Made by a program: the position numbers and the translations under genes. Shown in pieces: positions 1 to 12,817 of a DNA stretch of 64,000 nucleotides; within the stretch, counting starts at the first letter, position 1; each line of letters starts with the position of its first letter. Origin of the DNA: Alligator mississippiensis (lineage: Eukaryota; Chordata; Crocodylia; Alligatoridae). Below the pieces are notes generated by a model. It was not told the DNA's origin. It did no database searches and saw nothing but the letters and a program-made list of their open reading frames with translations. Where the stretch lies: the NCBI RefSeq assembly GCF_030867095.1, contig NC_081827.1, positions 48,896,501 to 48,960,500 on the forward strand, read 5' to 3'.

Positions 1-462
1 ACCCATGCCAGAATGAGTAAAGATATCAGAGAGCAGCCTGGACAATGAACCCTTAGTAGCCATGCACAGCATGGAAGGGAAAAAATAGTGACTCAGAGGT
101 TATGTAAATGACACTTAATTGCTTAAAACTACATGCTGTCCTTCCCCAGCTTTACCACCCAGTATTTTCTGAGCAAGCCACATTCATCAGCTTCAAATAC
201 AGTTTCATTTTACAAATGTGTATATTTGTAGTCCTAAATTTAGTCAAAACAGCCACTGTAGGACTCTCCTAGTGGGGTAATAAAATGATACAATTAACTG
301 GATGGTGCTAGGGAAGGTTAGGATTGAGGGCAAGGACAGTTTATTCGCATACATAGATATATATTGGTGTCAGGAAAGATCCTGAGGTCTACTGAGGGCC
401 AGGATACATTAGAGCCTCAGAAAGGGGTCCTAGAGAGGGGTGGGAACTAGCTTCTGCCTAAA

Positions 463-600
463 CTTTGCCTAGTGGTTACAGCATTGTTCTATGCAGTCAA
501 AGAATTACACGTTCAAACCATTTCTGGGGGTGGGGGGAGGACAGACTAGAACCCTTCTTCTGTTTCCTGGGCAAATGCCACAAACTGCTTAGCTATTGGA
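463..600 (+). repeat. tRNA-derived SINE fragment
   Basis: A tRNA-like head is visible: an A-box-like tagtggttac near 470-479 and a B-box-like gttcaaacc near 511-519. The spacing is about right for an RNA polymerase III promoter. It resembles the second SINE-like copy near 16400-16560, including a following tract with actagaaccc / ctggactaga and ttcctggg. The borders are approximate and no target duplication was found. Confidence 0.45.
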
Positions 601-1861
601 GCTAAAACATGGGAGGGGTCCTCTCCCTGAGGCAATTCATCACATGCTCATCTATGTTTTCTTTGGATATTTCACTGAATTATTTTTACTTTATTTTCCT
701 CTGCCTCCACCAACCTACTTTAGCAATTTACTTAATTAGTTGGATTGAAAGAAGAATGTAAAAGTAAATCTTTGGGCCGTAAAGCAACAGTATATGTTGC
801 CTAACACCAGTAATTTAAGTGCATAACCTGTGCGGGAGAACCAGTTGCGATCTATGTATAAAGGATGTAACCCAGGTACAGTCACTGAGTCCAAATGTTT
901 AAAAGTACACAGGGTGAAATCCTCACCCTACTGAAGTCAAGCATAAAATTTTTAGTGACATCAGTGATAGCAGGATTTTAGCCCTAGAATGCCAGAAAAA
1001 TGCTAGCTACCTTTCAAATGTGCTAGGAATCTGAACAGTCTCTGGCACACTGGGGTAGGGATATCAACCTAAAAGACCTCCTCCACTTCTGTCAGACCTG
1101 CAGAAATTAAATATGGATGACCAGAGGACAAAGGCACACAGCAGACGGGAATGAATGAAGATAGCGGAGGCAGCCAAGGGCCTCTAGGACCTATAGTGCT
1201 AGCTAAAGCATTACTTTAAAAGTATGGCAGATTATAGTGGGTATGATTATGTACAATGTAATGGGTTCTTTTGTTTTTGTTTAGTGTGTGTATTTTGGTT
1301 TATGTTCTTATGTTGCTGAAAATGTCTTCCTTATACTTGAACAGAGGTATGAGGCTTGTTTGTTCCACAGTCTTAGAAGGCACTGAATATGTGAAATGTG
1401 GGCCTTTTAACACTGCTGTACAAATACAAACCTTAGCTTTTAGATTAACTTACTATTTAAACAATTGATGTTGCATCAAAAAGGTTTTAATGCATTTAAC
1501 ATACTCGTTTTAAAGGCAAATTCTAAAAGCCACAGCTACACTGCTGTATAGATTTAAGGCAGTGTATTTGCTAAAGATGCTTTCTCATAAAAAGTTCTTT
1601 GATATTAATGTCCTAAATCTTTAAGGTAGCATGGGCACTTTGATACCAATATTTATGATAGATATGCTTTTTTGCATAAAGTAGGTGCACACATATCAAG
1701 GAGTGTACACTTTTAGCTAAACCTCATTCAAGTTGTGAAGGGCAAACCATTTACCTTAGGCAGCACTTAAGCAATTTGTAGGACCCATAAAGAACACAAT
1801 AGAGTGCTTTCACAGATGCTTTGTGTGTTCACAGGCACCCCAATAGCTTGTTAGTGTAGGG

Positions 1862-2089
1862 CAGTGGTTCTTAAATCAGGGTGACAAAGGGTGCTAGTCA
1901 ATGTTAGCATTGTTAGATGTTTCAAATAGGAATCCATGGTATTAAAAACATTCTGACATGTTGTGGTCTGAGTGCTTTGCAATATAAAAATTGTTCTATT
2001 ACTTTTCGACAGTCAAAAAAAAACAAGTGAAAATTAGGAGCCACCTTTTTTGGAGGGGTGCCTTGAGTCAAAATGGTTAAGAACCACTG
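1862..2089. mobile_element. hAT-like MITE with 13-bp perfect terminal inverted repeats
   Basis: The element begins CAGTGGTTCTTAA and ends with its exact reverse complement TTAAGAACCACTG. It is flanked by 8-bp direct repeats gtgtaggg (1854-1861) and gtgtagag (2090-2097), 7 of 8 identical. An 8-bp duplication with CAGTGGTTCT ends is the hAT/Charlie signature. The 228-bp body has no coding capacity, so it is non-autonomous. Confidence 0.85.
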
Positions 2090-3599
2090 GTGTAGAGGCC
2101 TTCACTCTACTTTCTGTGTAGTAAGAGAGGGCATGAAATCTGCAGTTACAGAGATCTGGTGGCTGTAGCACATCATGCAACTGCAAGGAGGCCGGCCTCG
2201 AAAATAGGATAGAATGGTACCTGTGGAAAAGCAAGAGAGCTGCCCTGTTCAGTGAGTTTGGGTTAGGAGAATTCACTTCCCAAACCCTACCACTGTACCC
2301 TCCTGGGTCACTATGGTGCTATGTAAATGGCATGGATGTTGCTGTTAGAGAGGGGCCTTATACCTGTGACACTTCTGATTTTCTATTCAGATGCCCAATC
2401 ACCAATTTTAAGTAATTTATAATTTTTTTCCGCAGCCGATTGCCTTGATTTTACAAATGCTTCACAATGAGGGGGTTTACATGCCCTTTTCAAGAGTCAG
2501 CAGCTTTTTAGTTAGTGATTTGTTTAAAATAAACGAATGATCATGCAGTAAGAATTATTTTAAAGGGAGGTACTTGCAACTAACCCCTCTGAGTCTCACA
2601 GGACTGAGACAGCCCTTGAAGAGCTCTGGCTTAAATTTAAAAAAAAATTTGTCTTTGGCCAAAAAACCAAATGTGAATCCATTTACCTCAACCTGATCCT
2701 ATGGGTAATCTGGTCTTTGGCCTAAGCAGCATAGTTTAGTATACTATATTTTGGTTTCAGACTTTCTGTCATGGGATGAAGTCCTGTTCCCATTAAGTTC
2801 AGTTGGGTCAGGATTTCAGCTATGTTAAGTCTGTTAGAATTGGGTGTCTAAATGCTGCCAACATCTGGAAATCATACAGAGTCTTCATGTTGATGGGCAC
2901 ATACCTATACCTAAGCCAAGGAATGCTGTTATGCCTTCCAAAGGAAGCTCCTATACCTATTTGCAGCAATGCATAACGAATAGGACCTGACCTTATGTAA
3001 AGGTTGAACTGAAGTTTTCCTTCCATAGCAAGAAAACAAACAGCAGAACCCATCTCCACACAGGCTTAAGAGACAGACTGAGATGAATAGTCGATTTGCT
3101 TGTTCTCTGCTGAAAGAGTGATACCTGGCTGACAGCTGCATGACTCTGAGATGGTGTAAGCTATCAGGTATCCAGCTTTTTTGGGGGGAAAATCACACAG
3201 AGCAACCAGAGCACGAAACAACTTGAAACCTAATCCAGATCACGGTTATTACAGATTAGTGTTCTAGACATGCTGCATTATATGGCCAAGATTTACTAGT
3301 TACTGTGCCCCATCCATGAGTTAAAATAGCATACAAAGCAAGGAGAACATATGGACAGCAGTATAAGAAGCATATATAGGAGGAAAGGCAGAATTCAAAG
3401 CATGCTTTAAAAATGAGCACTATTTATATTCACTAGGGATTTGGTCTTGTAGTTGTTTTTGTCTCAGCAGAATGTATATAATAGAATGTGTTTTATACAT
3501 TATCAGATGTTGCATAAATGCCCAGATAGTTAACTTGCAGATTCTTCAATCATGCCAATGTGCATACTTGTGTGTTGAGATGAAAGGCAACCCTCTGTA

Positions 3600-3700
3600 G
3601 GTGCTAGTCTTATATTTAAGAGACTTGAGTTTGATTCTTTGCTCTGTAACCAATTTCCCATGTGACCTCAGGCAAGTTATCTAGAGTGAGGTTTTCTCAG
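3600..3700 (+). repeat. MIR-like SINE fragment
   Basis: The stretch reading gagtttgattc...gctctgtaacc...tgtgacctcaggcaagtta follows the order of the MIR core: tRNA B-box, then the ctctgcc...tgtgaccttgggcaagtta conserved region. MIR copies are ancient and shared by amniotes, so the divergence is expected. The borders are approximate. Confidence 0.5.
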
Positions 3701-6626
3701 GTATTCAGGTGTTGCGATACATACACATTAAGCACCCAGCTATGGGCACCTAGAATCCTCAGCAGTAAATTAAATACCCAGGTTCTAGCTGGGATGGGGC
3801 TAAGAGAAGTGGTGCCCACTTGGAAAAGTCTTAGCAGAGGTGCAGCCCCCAAACTCAGTCATGTATCTGGGAGGAAAGCAAACAGGAATGGCCCCCAAGG
3901 AATGTGCACCATGGGGCTGTTGCAGGCAGTGCACGGTGAGCCTGTCCCGCAGCTGCAGCAGCCCAAATACAAACCCATGCTGCTATAGCAGGAGCTGCAG
4001 CAGTAATAGCTGCTACCAGAGTGCAAGGAACCAGGGCAGACAAGCCTCTGCTGCTGCCTCCTTCTACCCCGCCACTCTAAAGTGGTTAGCGTAGTCTCTT
4101 TCCCCCTGCCCTATACACTGAAAGATCCTGCTACACCTCTGCCAAAACTAAATATGTTGATTCAGATTAACAAAGTGAATAACCGGAAGTCTGAGTCAGT
4201 TACTGTTCTGCCAGTGAAAAGTAGAAACATTTCAGCAAAATGTTGCAGCAAAATAACTGTAAAAATGTTTCATACTACACAATTTGTCCCAAATATCATT
4301 TTGACAGAGAACACCTGGCTAACTGGATTGGAGAGGACTGTCTCCAAAGAGTGGGCAGAGGATTGTCAGGGAATGGATTACAGCTTCTGGACTGTGGTGG
4401 CCATCAGCACAGGCCTAGAGACAGAAATAGTTTCATAGCCTTGTTTCTTTTTGCCTCATGATCTTGTTTGGCTTGAAGTCCCTGTAAATTTGGTTGGCCA
4501 GATTTGCTAGAATCTGAGATTTCTTGGATCGATTAGCTATAATTCCCATTAGGGAATCTTAGTTTGTTATACAGACAAAGATGTATAGCACAGGCCAGAT
4601 AATAATCTCCATTATGTCAGTGTAAATTTGGCCTGAATTGCACTGAAGTTACTCCTTTTTGTAACAGTGCATATAAGTCAGAATGTGGCTCTGTGTCTTT
4701 AAGGCTGGGTAACACTTCTGTCTTAGCATTATGTTCACTGAAGTGGACCATGCCTTCTTATTCTGTTAGCAGGAGATATGAGCAAGGAGGGGAACTATGT
4801 GAATTCATCACTCCCCAGAAATGACCTTCTTTGTTTAAGATTATATGACTGATCACATTCCATCAGGAGCTCACATTCCTACCAGAATGACAGCAGTGGG
4901 CACCAGACTGCCCTGTCTAGAAAACTGGAGCTCTAAAATCTTTTGAATCCCAAACATGTCTGCCACAACTGGAAAAATAAGAAAATAAAGTCTATTCCAA
5001 CATTCTACTTATGAAAGCTCTGGAGAACTGAATCTACCCCTCCAATGCCTTAGGGAAAACAGCAGAGACAGTATGAGTCAATCAAAAGCCATTTTCCTAT
5101 TACTAGAGAACTACTTAATTCACAGTTTTGTGGTTTTTTTGGAAACCATGAGAAACGATATTGTCCACAATCACCAGGAAATATTGCACTGGCCGCAATT
5201 GCCTGGGAAATCAACCTAACCCCCCAGGGTATTATTCATATAATACGCTGTTTTAGAATGTCCCCAATGCTTACCACAACAAAAAGACAACGCGACAATC
5301 CCTGCAGCCATAGATCACGTGACTGAGAGTTAGTCTGCTAGTGACAGAGACTAAGGGAAGGCACCAGTCAGTGAAGTGAAAATGTTTCTCAGCACCATCT
5401 TTTAATAAGTTAAATGCAATGCTGCAGTTTGAAGATGAGTGAATAGAAGATGTAAATGCCTCTGCCGATCAGCAGCGAGGGGTGGGGCCACCAGGAAATG
5501 CCTGCAAAATCAGCTCTTCATGCCGTAACCAAGCTATGAAATCGCTTTGTCTTGCTGCGAGTTAAGTAGACCCCCCTACCTATTACATAGAAAGGTAAAA
5601 TTTCTCAAAAAACTTCCTTACTTTTAAATGCTTTCCTACATGCTCAGCCTTGCTGCTGTTGTGCACACACGTGAAGCAGTCAAGATTACACTTGCCTTAG
5701 CAGTACCCAGCTTTTTCTCCATTTAGTTGAGGCCACTTACCAATCTGTTCTTGGCCTCCTTGCTTTTGTTCCACGTGCTGCATAGGATGACTGTCTTAGA
5801 GAGAGTCACGTTTTTTCCCCTTCTTCCTTTGTAGCAATTTTTTCCCCTTTTCCTGGATTTGCTGAGTTGTTACTATGACTTCTTCACTTTCTCTAGGTTT
5901 CAAACTGTACTCACCTTGTAACAGCACCACGCTAGCATTCGAAGGATACGTTGAATATGTGGGCAAATTCCATGTACCCACTAATGTTCCATATGATGGT
6001 CCTTTACCTCCAGGGCTGAGCAAGTGAGAGGCCAGAGTTATGTATCTTCTGTCTCCCAAGTAAATCCATGTGATTTATCTGCAGTGCTGAACATCCTCTA
6101 GTACTGACTCCTCAGTGAAACTTCCCATCTCTTTGTTTCAGAGAAGCTCAGTGGAGTTGCCTATGGATAATTGGTCAGGAATGTATGTCAAGGAGAAAGG
6201 TTATAAGATAAAAAACATCAGTAAAATTAAGTTAGATACTGTAACTCCAAGCAGAAATTGGCCAAGCCTAGAGCCATGCAACTAATCCCCTCCTCCTTTG
6301 ATGTACAAATTCAGCTTTGCAAAATTAAACCTGCTGTAATTTGAATAATGCTACCTTATTTTACATCTTTTTGTTGCTTGACTCTGCGTTCTAAGTGATT
6401 TAATGTTGGAGAATCATTCTGCCTCTAGTCTTCTCCAGCAACAAAAAGTCTGAGATACTGAAATTAACTTGCTGTCTTTTCCCTTCTCATTCAGCAGAGA
6501 TATGCTCCTTGCCTTAATGTGATCTAGTGCTTTGTAAATTGTGTTTTGCTTACTCTTTCCCTCATATTGCTGCCCTATTCTTTAAAATCTTCCCTGTCTT
6601 TTAAATGTTTTCAATTTCCATTCCAG

Positions 6627-6856
6627 GTTCCGTAGGGACAGCGGGTCGGGTTTGTAACCAAACCTCCCGAGGGATGGACAGCTGTGAGGTGATGTGCTGT
6701 GGAAGAGGGTATGACACTACACGCATCAGCAGGATGACCAAATGTGAGTGTAAATTCCACTGGTGCTGTGCTGTGCGCTGCCAAGACTGCCTAGAAGTGG
6801 TAGATGTACACACGTGCAAAGCACCGCAGAGTGCTGGATGGATTGCTCAAACATGA
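6627..6856 (+). CDS. WNT2: WNT2 last coding exon (C-terminal cysteine-rich domain)
   Basis: WNT2 is a secreted, lipid-modified Wnt ligand that signals through Frizzled/LRP receptors. This exon encodes the C-terminal 75 residues plus the end of a split glycine codon. The acceptor is ccattccag at 6618-6626, phase 1, so G comes from the preceding exon, and the TGA stop is 6854-6856. Visible hallmarks are the [14 protein letters not shown] block, the Wnt signature [17 protein letters not shown] and the tail HTCKAP. All eleven cysteines typical of this segment are present. An Asn-Gln-Thr sequon sits at exon residues 10-12. The protein matches vertebrate WNT2 as I know it better than other Wnts, notably GTAGRVCN and [12 protein letters not shown]. 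The reading frame is intact. Convergent orientation to ST7 agrees with the known amniote gene order. The earlier exons are outside the window. Confidence 0.97.
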
Positions 6857-7630
6857 CTGTACAGGGCAATGGGCACTCCAAGTGTAGGCACTGGACCTTT
6901 CTGTTCTTCACAGGGAACATTTCCAAGACATTTGATATGTTAAACACTTATCACCTGTCTCTTCCAGCGCAGGGAAGTTGCTAAATAATTATTATAAGTT
7001 ATATTGTATTCGATTTACATTTCTATGGTCGTCACTTTTTTGTCGCTTAATTCTGTTGATAAAAAAATACAATTCTGAATGAAAGGCCTTATAGCCACCC
7101 ACATAATTAACCAACGAAACTCATTGCCACAAGACATGCTTGAGGGCAAGAGCATGAGAAGACTTAAAAAGAAAAAAAAGAAAGGATAAAAGACGAGAAA
7201 CATGCATAAGAACATCAAGAGCCAAATGAGAGAGGACAGCATCTCCTATACGTTCAAAGCATGAAGTGTGTCATGGCCTGATCCAATTCCTGTGTAAAAG
7301 AAAATCTTGAGTACTGTAATTTTTTTTTAGAAGCAACATTGTCCATCCCTGCCCTCAAATGGGAATTCTTCTGTCTTGTGGATAGCTTTGGGCTAGTTCT
7401 GTCTTCTACTGATACTTCCACCAAAGACAACATGCTGCATATTAATTCCACAGCAGAAGTTAGGTCATGATGAAAACCACAGCATATTCCATTAAACCAT
7501 TATATTATCTGTTGCTTTAAAGAGTTCAGGTGATTTTTTTAAGTTACAATTTCATTTAATAGAATTAGCTGCATAAATCTGCCTTAAAAGCTTTTTCTAA
7601 AAATAAACTACTAGGTTGAACCACTGATTT
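6857..7630 (+). other. WNT2: WNT2 3' UTR (end uncertain)
   Basis: Non-coding sequence directly downstream of the WNT2 stop. The first AATAAA on this strand is at 7602-7607, about 750 nt after the stop, so a transcript ending near 7630 is plausible. A second AATAAA at 11057-11062 could serve a longer form. The sequence alone does not decide between them. The start is certain from the stop codon; the end is inference. Confidence 0.5.
7602..7607 (+). terminator. WNT2: Candidate WNT2 polyadenylation signal AATAAA
   Basis: Canonical hexamer about 750 nt downstream of the WNT2 stop codon. No strong GU-rich downstream element stands out, so use of this site is an inference from position. Confidence 0.4.
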
Positions 7631-8309
7631 TTCCACTAAAAGTTGCAATCGAAAGAGATGAAGGGAAGACATTTGTTTCTCAGGCCCCTGTCAACTGATT
7701 TTTATCTGAGTAGATCTGTCAGATTTAGAAAATTGTTGTTCACCTGTCTTTGGAGAAAGGATATTGTGGTATCCTGGGGATAAGTGCTCATATATTTTTC
7801 CCTGTTATTGGAAAACTGTGAAAACATTTGTAAAAAACTTTGATGAGACAGAATTATTTTATCTTGCTTCAACTATAATGCCTTTCAGATATTATTGTAG
7901 GGAATCTGTTTAAAACTTTGATTAAATATTGTTAAAGAGAGACTCTCAGCTCAGATGTGGGTGGGCCCTGAAGAAAATTTTTTTTTTAAGCTAGGTTCTT
8001 TACAAGCTTACGACTGTAACAAGAGTCTTACACTAGTCCTTTGTGTGGGGTCTTTGGGTTAACTTTACTTGACCAGGCATGGGCCTGGTTCAGCACAAAA
8101 CAATGCCATTCTGAGATATGTAGTCCCACAGAGAACTCTAGGGTCTGTACATAGTAGGAGGGTGTCCTAGACTGAGAGTGTAAGGAACAGCTTTCCTTCA
8201 GAACAGGAAACTAAGACCTGAACTGGGCCTTGCTGCCAAGAAGTTTAGGGAATCACCCTAGAAAAAATCCTGAAAAGCAGCAAGAAATCCAGAGGGAGAC
8301 AAGCTAAAT

Positions 8310-10109
8310 CAGTGGTTCTCAATATTTTCAGAATCTGGGCACCCCTCCACAACTTTTCTGAATGTGGCGGCATTCCCAGTTGAGAGTCACCGCTGTGCTC
8401 AGCTTACCTCAGTGGTTCACAACCAAGTGCCACTGCTGGCAGGTAAAACCACTGTGTGTGCCTGCTGCACAGTCACACTGGGAAGGGCTACAGCTTAGTT
8501 GTGCACTAGGCCTGTGTGAAGTGGCAAGCATTAGATTCAGCTTCGGATTCGGCTGATTCAGAAGAACAGTGATTGGATTTGATGATTCAAATCACTGTCC
8601 CAATTACATTCGGCCAAATCAGATCTGAAGATTCAGCGCCGCTTCAGAGATTTGGCCACAGACTAAACAGGCAGCAGTCCTCGACGCCGGACACAGCTGG
8701 CTCCAGCTGGTAAGTCTGTTGTGGTGGGTGGAGGGGGGAGGGAAGGGGTGTGGGCGGGGGCAGATCAACGCCCGCACAGCGAGGGAGGGATTGAGACTGG
8801 GGCTGGGACAAGCTGCCCAGGCGGGGTAAGGAGGCGCAGGACTTGGGGAGGGGGGCTTCTGCCACTGCGTGCCGCCCATCTAGGAAGGCATGGGAGCGGG
8901 TGTGTGCCCCCAGATCCGCGCAGGGTGGACTGGGCCGCGTTGTGCTCCGGAAGGCTAGCCCCAGCCGCTCGCTGCCGGCCTGTGCTCCATAGGGCGGGTG
9001 GAGCCAGGGCTGCACTCTGGGCTGTGGCTAGCCACCCGGAGCACAGCCCTGGCTCCACCCAGCCCACAGACCGCAGCCCGGCAGTGGGAGCTTGCCTCCG
9101 GGAGCACAGCCCTGGCCAGGGAGGGGGTGGGGCAACTCACAATGCTGTGTGCCGCCAGGCCGGGAACTGCTCGTATGGTAGCTTGTCCAGCAGCTCTCGC
9201 CACTGCTGGGCAGGTACATGTGCTCCAGGATCTGCACAAGGTGGGCAGGGCTGGGGCTGCACAGGGCGAAAGGCAGAAAGTGCTGGGAGCAGGGGCTATG
9301 CCTCCCCACTGCTAGCCCAGCCAGTGTGGAGCCAGCACAAGGCTGAGTCCCTATGATGCAGTGGTGGGAGCCAGCCCAGCCTCCCCACGCCTCACAGGTG
9401 AGCAGCGGCTTTGCCCCGGCTGGGTAAGCAACAGCAGGGCACAGGGGGGCATGTGCCACTCGAAAACTCGCTGTAGCCCCACCATGGTCCCTGCTCCGAC
9501 ACCCTCCTCGCCTCGATCCAGAGGCACACCCCACCCCTGGCATGCCCTGCCGCCATTCACCCAGCTGGGGCAAAGCCACTGCTTGTCCACGAGGTGTGGG
9601 GAGCATCCTCAAGGACTGCTGCCTGTTTAGTCTATGGCCGAATCTCCAAACTGGCACCAAATGTTTTCCAAATCAATTCAGATGCTTCCAATTCAATTCA
9701 GAGCTTTAAATGGATCTCCTGATTCAATTCGGATTTGACTGCCAAATCTCCTCTGAATTGAATCAGCTACCAAAGCTTTGCACAGCCCTATTGTGCACAC
9801 CCCCTGGAGTAGGGATCTCTGATCAGACTAAAGCAAGCAGGAGAGCTTTAGGCCTTCCCGGTCTGACCCTGCATGGTGTCTCCCAGAAACAGAGGTATGC
9901 AGGAGGTGGTCCAAGCAGGGAGGAGGACAGCACAACCCAGCTCTCCCAATTGCTTTAGATGGATCAAAGAGCCCTAATGCAGCAGGAGTGCATGCATGCT
10001 ACAACCCTGCCTCTGGGGCAGTTTTACTTGGTTACTGTCTTCGTGGCAGCAGCACCTGTATCATGTCACCCCTAAAGGGGTCCTTCTTCATCCTGGTTGA
10101 GAAACACCG
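8310..10109. mobile_element. hAT-like element, split by a nested insertion
   Basis: The left end is CAGTGGTTCTCAA (8310) and the right end TTGAGAAACACCG (10109), inverted with 11 of 13 matches. The flanks are agctaaat (8302-8309) and agctaaac (10110-10117), a 7-of-8 8-bp target duplication as expected for hAT. Without the nested element at 8507-9790 and its duplicated 8 bp, the body would be about 510 bp and non-coding. A secondary internal right-end-like sequence at about 8379-8395 may be a relic palindrome. Confidence 0.7.
8507..9790. mobile_element. hAT-like TAGGG-family element with GC-rich interior, nested copy
   Basis: The ends are TAGGCCTGTGTGAA and its inverted partner TTTGCACAGCCCTA. 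The flanking 8-bp duplications are exact: ttgtgcac at 8499-8506 and 9791-9798. Both arms (about 8507-8682 and 9611-9790) are rich in ATTCGG/GATTCA words. They meet the interior at an inverted repeat made of tggccacagactaaacaggc and gcctgtttagtctatggcc. The central ~930 bp is GC-rich and contains long open frames on both strands. Those frames have no recognisable domain and look compositional. Confidence 0.85.
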
Positions 10110-11056
10110 AGCTAAACCGAAGAGGGAAAGAACAAAATAGGAGGAATTTCAAACAACTTGATAGAAAATGGAAAGTTTCTCTGTGAAGAAGGATTGAAAA
10201 GTCTTGGGTTGTGTTAGTTTGCAAAAGGACAGCAATAAAAGAAAGGACAGGATAGAACAATGGTATTAGAGAAATAACACACAATAAAGACATGGTAAGA
10301 TATGCGCTCCTGTTTATCCTTTTGCACTATTCAAGAATAAGGTTGCGTTTACATTTAATGACATTGAAAGGCAACTGTATCAAAACGGTGAAAAGGAAGC
10401 TTAAAAATTAACTGCACATAATTCAAATACACAACTGATTGCCATAGGATACCACTGAGGTAAAAAATGTAGCAGGGTTAAGGAAAGATATTTATTTAGA
10501 TAAAAACATCCTGGGTTGTATAAGAAAGGATTAAATTAATGATTGAAATTAGAGAGATAAAACTTTGGACTGGAGGGCATAACTGAACCATTGCTTCATT
10601 TGGGAAGAAACATACCTTGTTAGCACATGATTGTAAAATTGTCCATTATAGGTTTTTGTGGATCTTCATCTGTAGGGTTTGGTGCGGACTCCTGTCAGAG
10701 ACCATGGCAGCAAACTAGAGAGGCCACTGGTTTGATCCTGTGTAGACATTCCTAACAGAAAGAACTGAAGATACCCGTCTCTACTCTGCCTCTATATTAA
10801 ATCACTGCTTTGCTAACATTGTGCTTTTTTTTTCTGTCCCCTGTTGTAATCACACCCAAGATTGTTTTTGGTGCTGGAATTTATTCCATATTATAAATCT
10901 TTGTCTCTCAGTGACCTTCAGAATTGTTAAAAATACTCAAATACTTCCTTGTAATGCTTATAAACCTATTTCTTTAAGGATTAGAAAACAAAACTGTTCT
11001 TTGACTTGACTGATTTGAAATTGTTTTCCCATATGCAAATATTTTATTTTTGTGTA

Positions 11057-11062
11057 AATAAA
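11057..11062 (+). terminator. AATAAA, possible distal WNT2 polyadenylation signal
   Basis: A canonical hexamer within a T-rich context (gtgtaaataaactttt) about 4.2 kb past the WNT2 stop. It could end a long 3' UTR isoform or be a chance hexamer in AT-rich DNA. Confidence 0.25.
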
Positions 11063-12415
11063 CTTTTAAAAATTCATTATTCACCATACACAAGCAGTTC
11101 TTTTATTTACATGCTCTGAATAATAACATATCTTTTCTTCATTTAGGTTGTGAAAACTTTTCTCAAAGTAGTTCTGTTATATTAATGCTACCTACTGAAG
11201 AGCAAATTTCTGCTATGTTTAGTTCATCAATAACCACTGTTTTTGTGACATGTACCAGCTTCATGCTGAAAACTCTAGATTGGATAGACTAACTATTATA
11301 TATAATAATGAACTGATGTTTAGAGGTGGATTCCATGAGGAATATGTTTTAGTGTTTTCTGCAAAAAATAAAATCCCCATCCAGCCTGGATAATGACATG
11401 ATGTAAACTTAACTTAATGAAGATCAGTGTAGTATTGTGAGCATTTAAAAGAGATTTTGATTTTTGTATTTCAAGTGTCATGACTGAATCAGAGAACATT
11501 TGTAAACTGAGAGCAAATTTCCCTTGGATAATCCATGGGTTCAGTTTAACAACATAATTTCAGTTTGTAAACAACAGTTTACAATGTTCAGAAAACAAAA
11601 ATATTATCATTGCTGCAAATGAACTTATTTCACATAGTGACATGAATGATAATGTCCATAGCATTAATCTCCATTTAAATGTATAGGGCGATTAGTACAA
11701 CAGGAAGTAAACCTGCCTGAATTTAACAATCCCATCTGTAAATGTTTTGGGATCATCATATTACAGGTGGAGAACTTACTCTTCCAGAACAAACAACAGG
11801 AAATACAGAGCAAAACCATGAACATTCAGCAGGCTCATGTAAACTCTAGCAACTCTCTCATATATAAAATGTAAACTTAGAATTAATCCTTGTTACTAAG
11901 GTCATCAGTTTATTACACAAGAACTAATCTAAAATAACTAATTGTCATTATGAGCTGTTCTTTTCGTTTTTTCTTTTATGAAGATAGTAACTTGACTTGA
12001 CCAAATGCCTTAAAAACCCTGTAAAACCATTCCCAGGCATGAATCTGAGATTCCTGCTACAATACATGACTAAGACTTTTCTTATGCAGCATTAGCAATT
12101 CTCAGTGCATTTTAAAAAGTTCAGGCATTTTTCAGCCTGCCCATATTCAGGGGGTGATATTAGAAACTTCAGTAATTAGCCGAAAGAATTATTCCTCTGT
12201 ATTAAAATAGAAATGTGACAGAGGCCTAATTAGCTGGTGACCCTCCATTCCCCTCTGTGCTGAATACAACCATAGCCAGAAACAACAGAGATGTGCTATT
12301 GCTATTGCTCAACCAGATATTGACACTTGGACCTTTTTGTACCAGAATCTCATAGGGCTTTGGCATATTAAGTCTCCCCATTTTCCTATGAGAGAGTTTA
12401 ATGCACAGATCCTCA

Positions 12416-12817
12416 ACCCTGGCCAATGGACCAGATCCAGCGCCATCAAGTGCTGTCATCCAGTGTGTGGGGCTCCCCACAAGCCCAAGAATTTGAAAGG
12501 GGGGGGGGGGCACACGGAATGGCAGCTAACTGCTACTCCCCGCTGTTCAATTTCTGGACCAAGGTGAGCCCCATGGGTTGCAGAGCGTGGCCCTGCACAC
12601 TCAATTGAATGCACAGGGCTGATCAAAGCTGTGTGAGCCTGAGCAGGGCAATGCAGGGAGGCACAGAGCTGAGTGGGTGACAGGAAGCTGAGTGGGGCAG
12701 CAGGGAGTGGGGATGAGTGGTGTAGGGCCTGACCCTGGGGTGCAGGGCTTAGTCCAGCCTGCAGCTGGCTCTGTGCCTCTTATCCAGCCAGTGTAGCCAG
12801 AAGATTGAGCACCACTG
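12416..12817. mobile_element. hAT-like fragment, degraded ends
   Basis: It starts cagatcctcaaccctggcc and ends agattgagcaccactg, similar to inverted CAGTGGTGCTCAATC-type hAT ends. The neighbouring 8 bp (ttaatgca and attttgtg) do not match, so completeness is not supported. A run of about eleven G lies near 12499-12509. Confidence 0.4.

Larger units (their letters stand above)
1..6626 (+). other. WNT2: WNT2 last intron (partial at left edge)
   Basis: Sequence upstream of the last WNT2 exon, ending in the acceptor ccattccag at 6618-6626. I looked for the preceding WNT2 exon, whose encoded protein ends near a YCIRDRE motif, and did not see it, so it probably lies left of the window. The intron is AT-rich and carries a tRNA-derived SINE fragment near 463-600, a hAT-like MITE at 1862-2089 and a MIR-like fragment near 3600-3700. 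It also has an unexplained open stretch on the - strand at 5915-6074. I see nothing assignable in the rest. Confidence 0.8.

Noticed and set aside
8721..9660. Overlapping open frames of up to 211 codons on both strands
   Set aside because: They fall inside the GC-rich core of a non-autonomous hAT-like element. Open frames exist in several frames on both strands, as expected when stop codons are rare, and no domain is recognisable.
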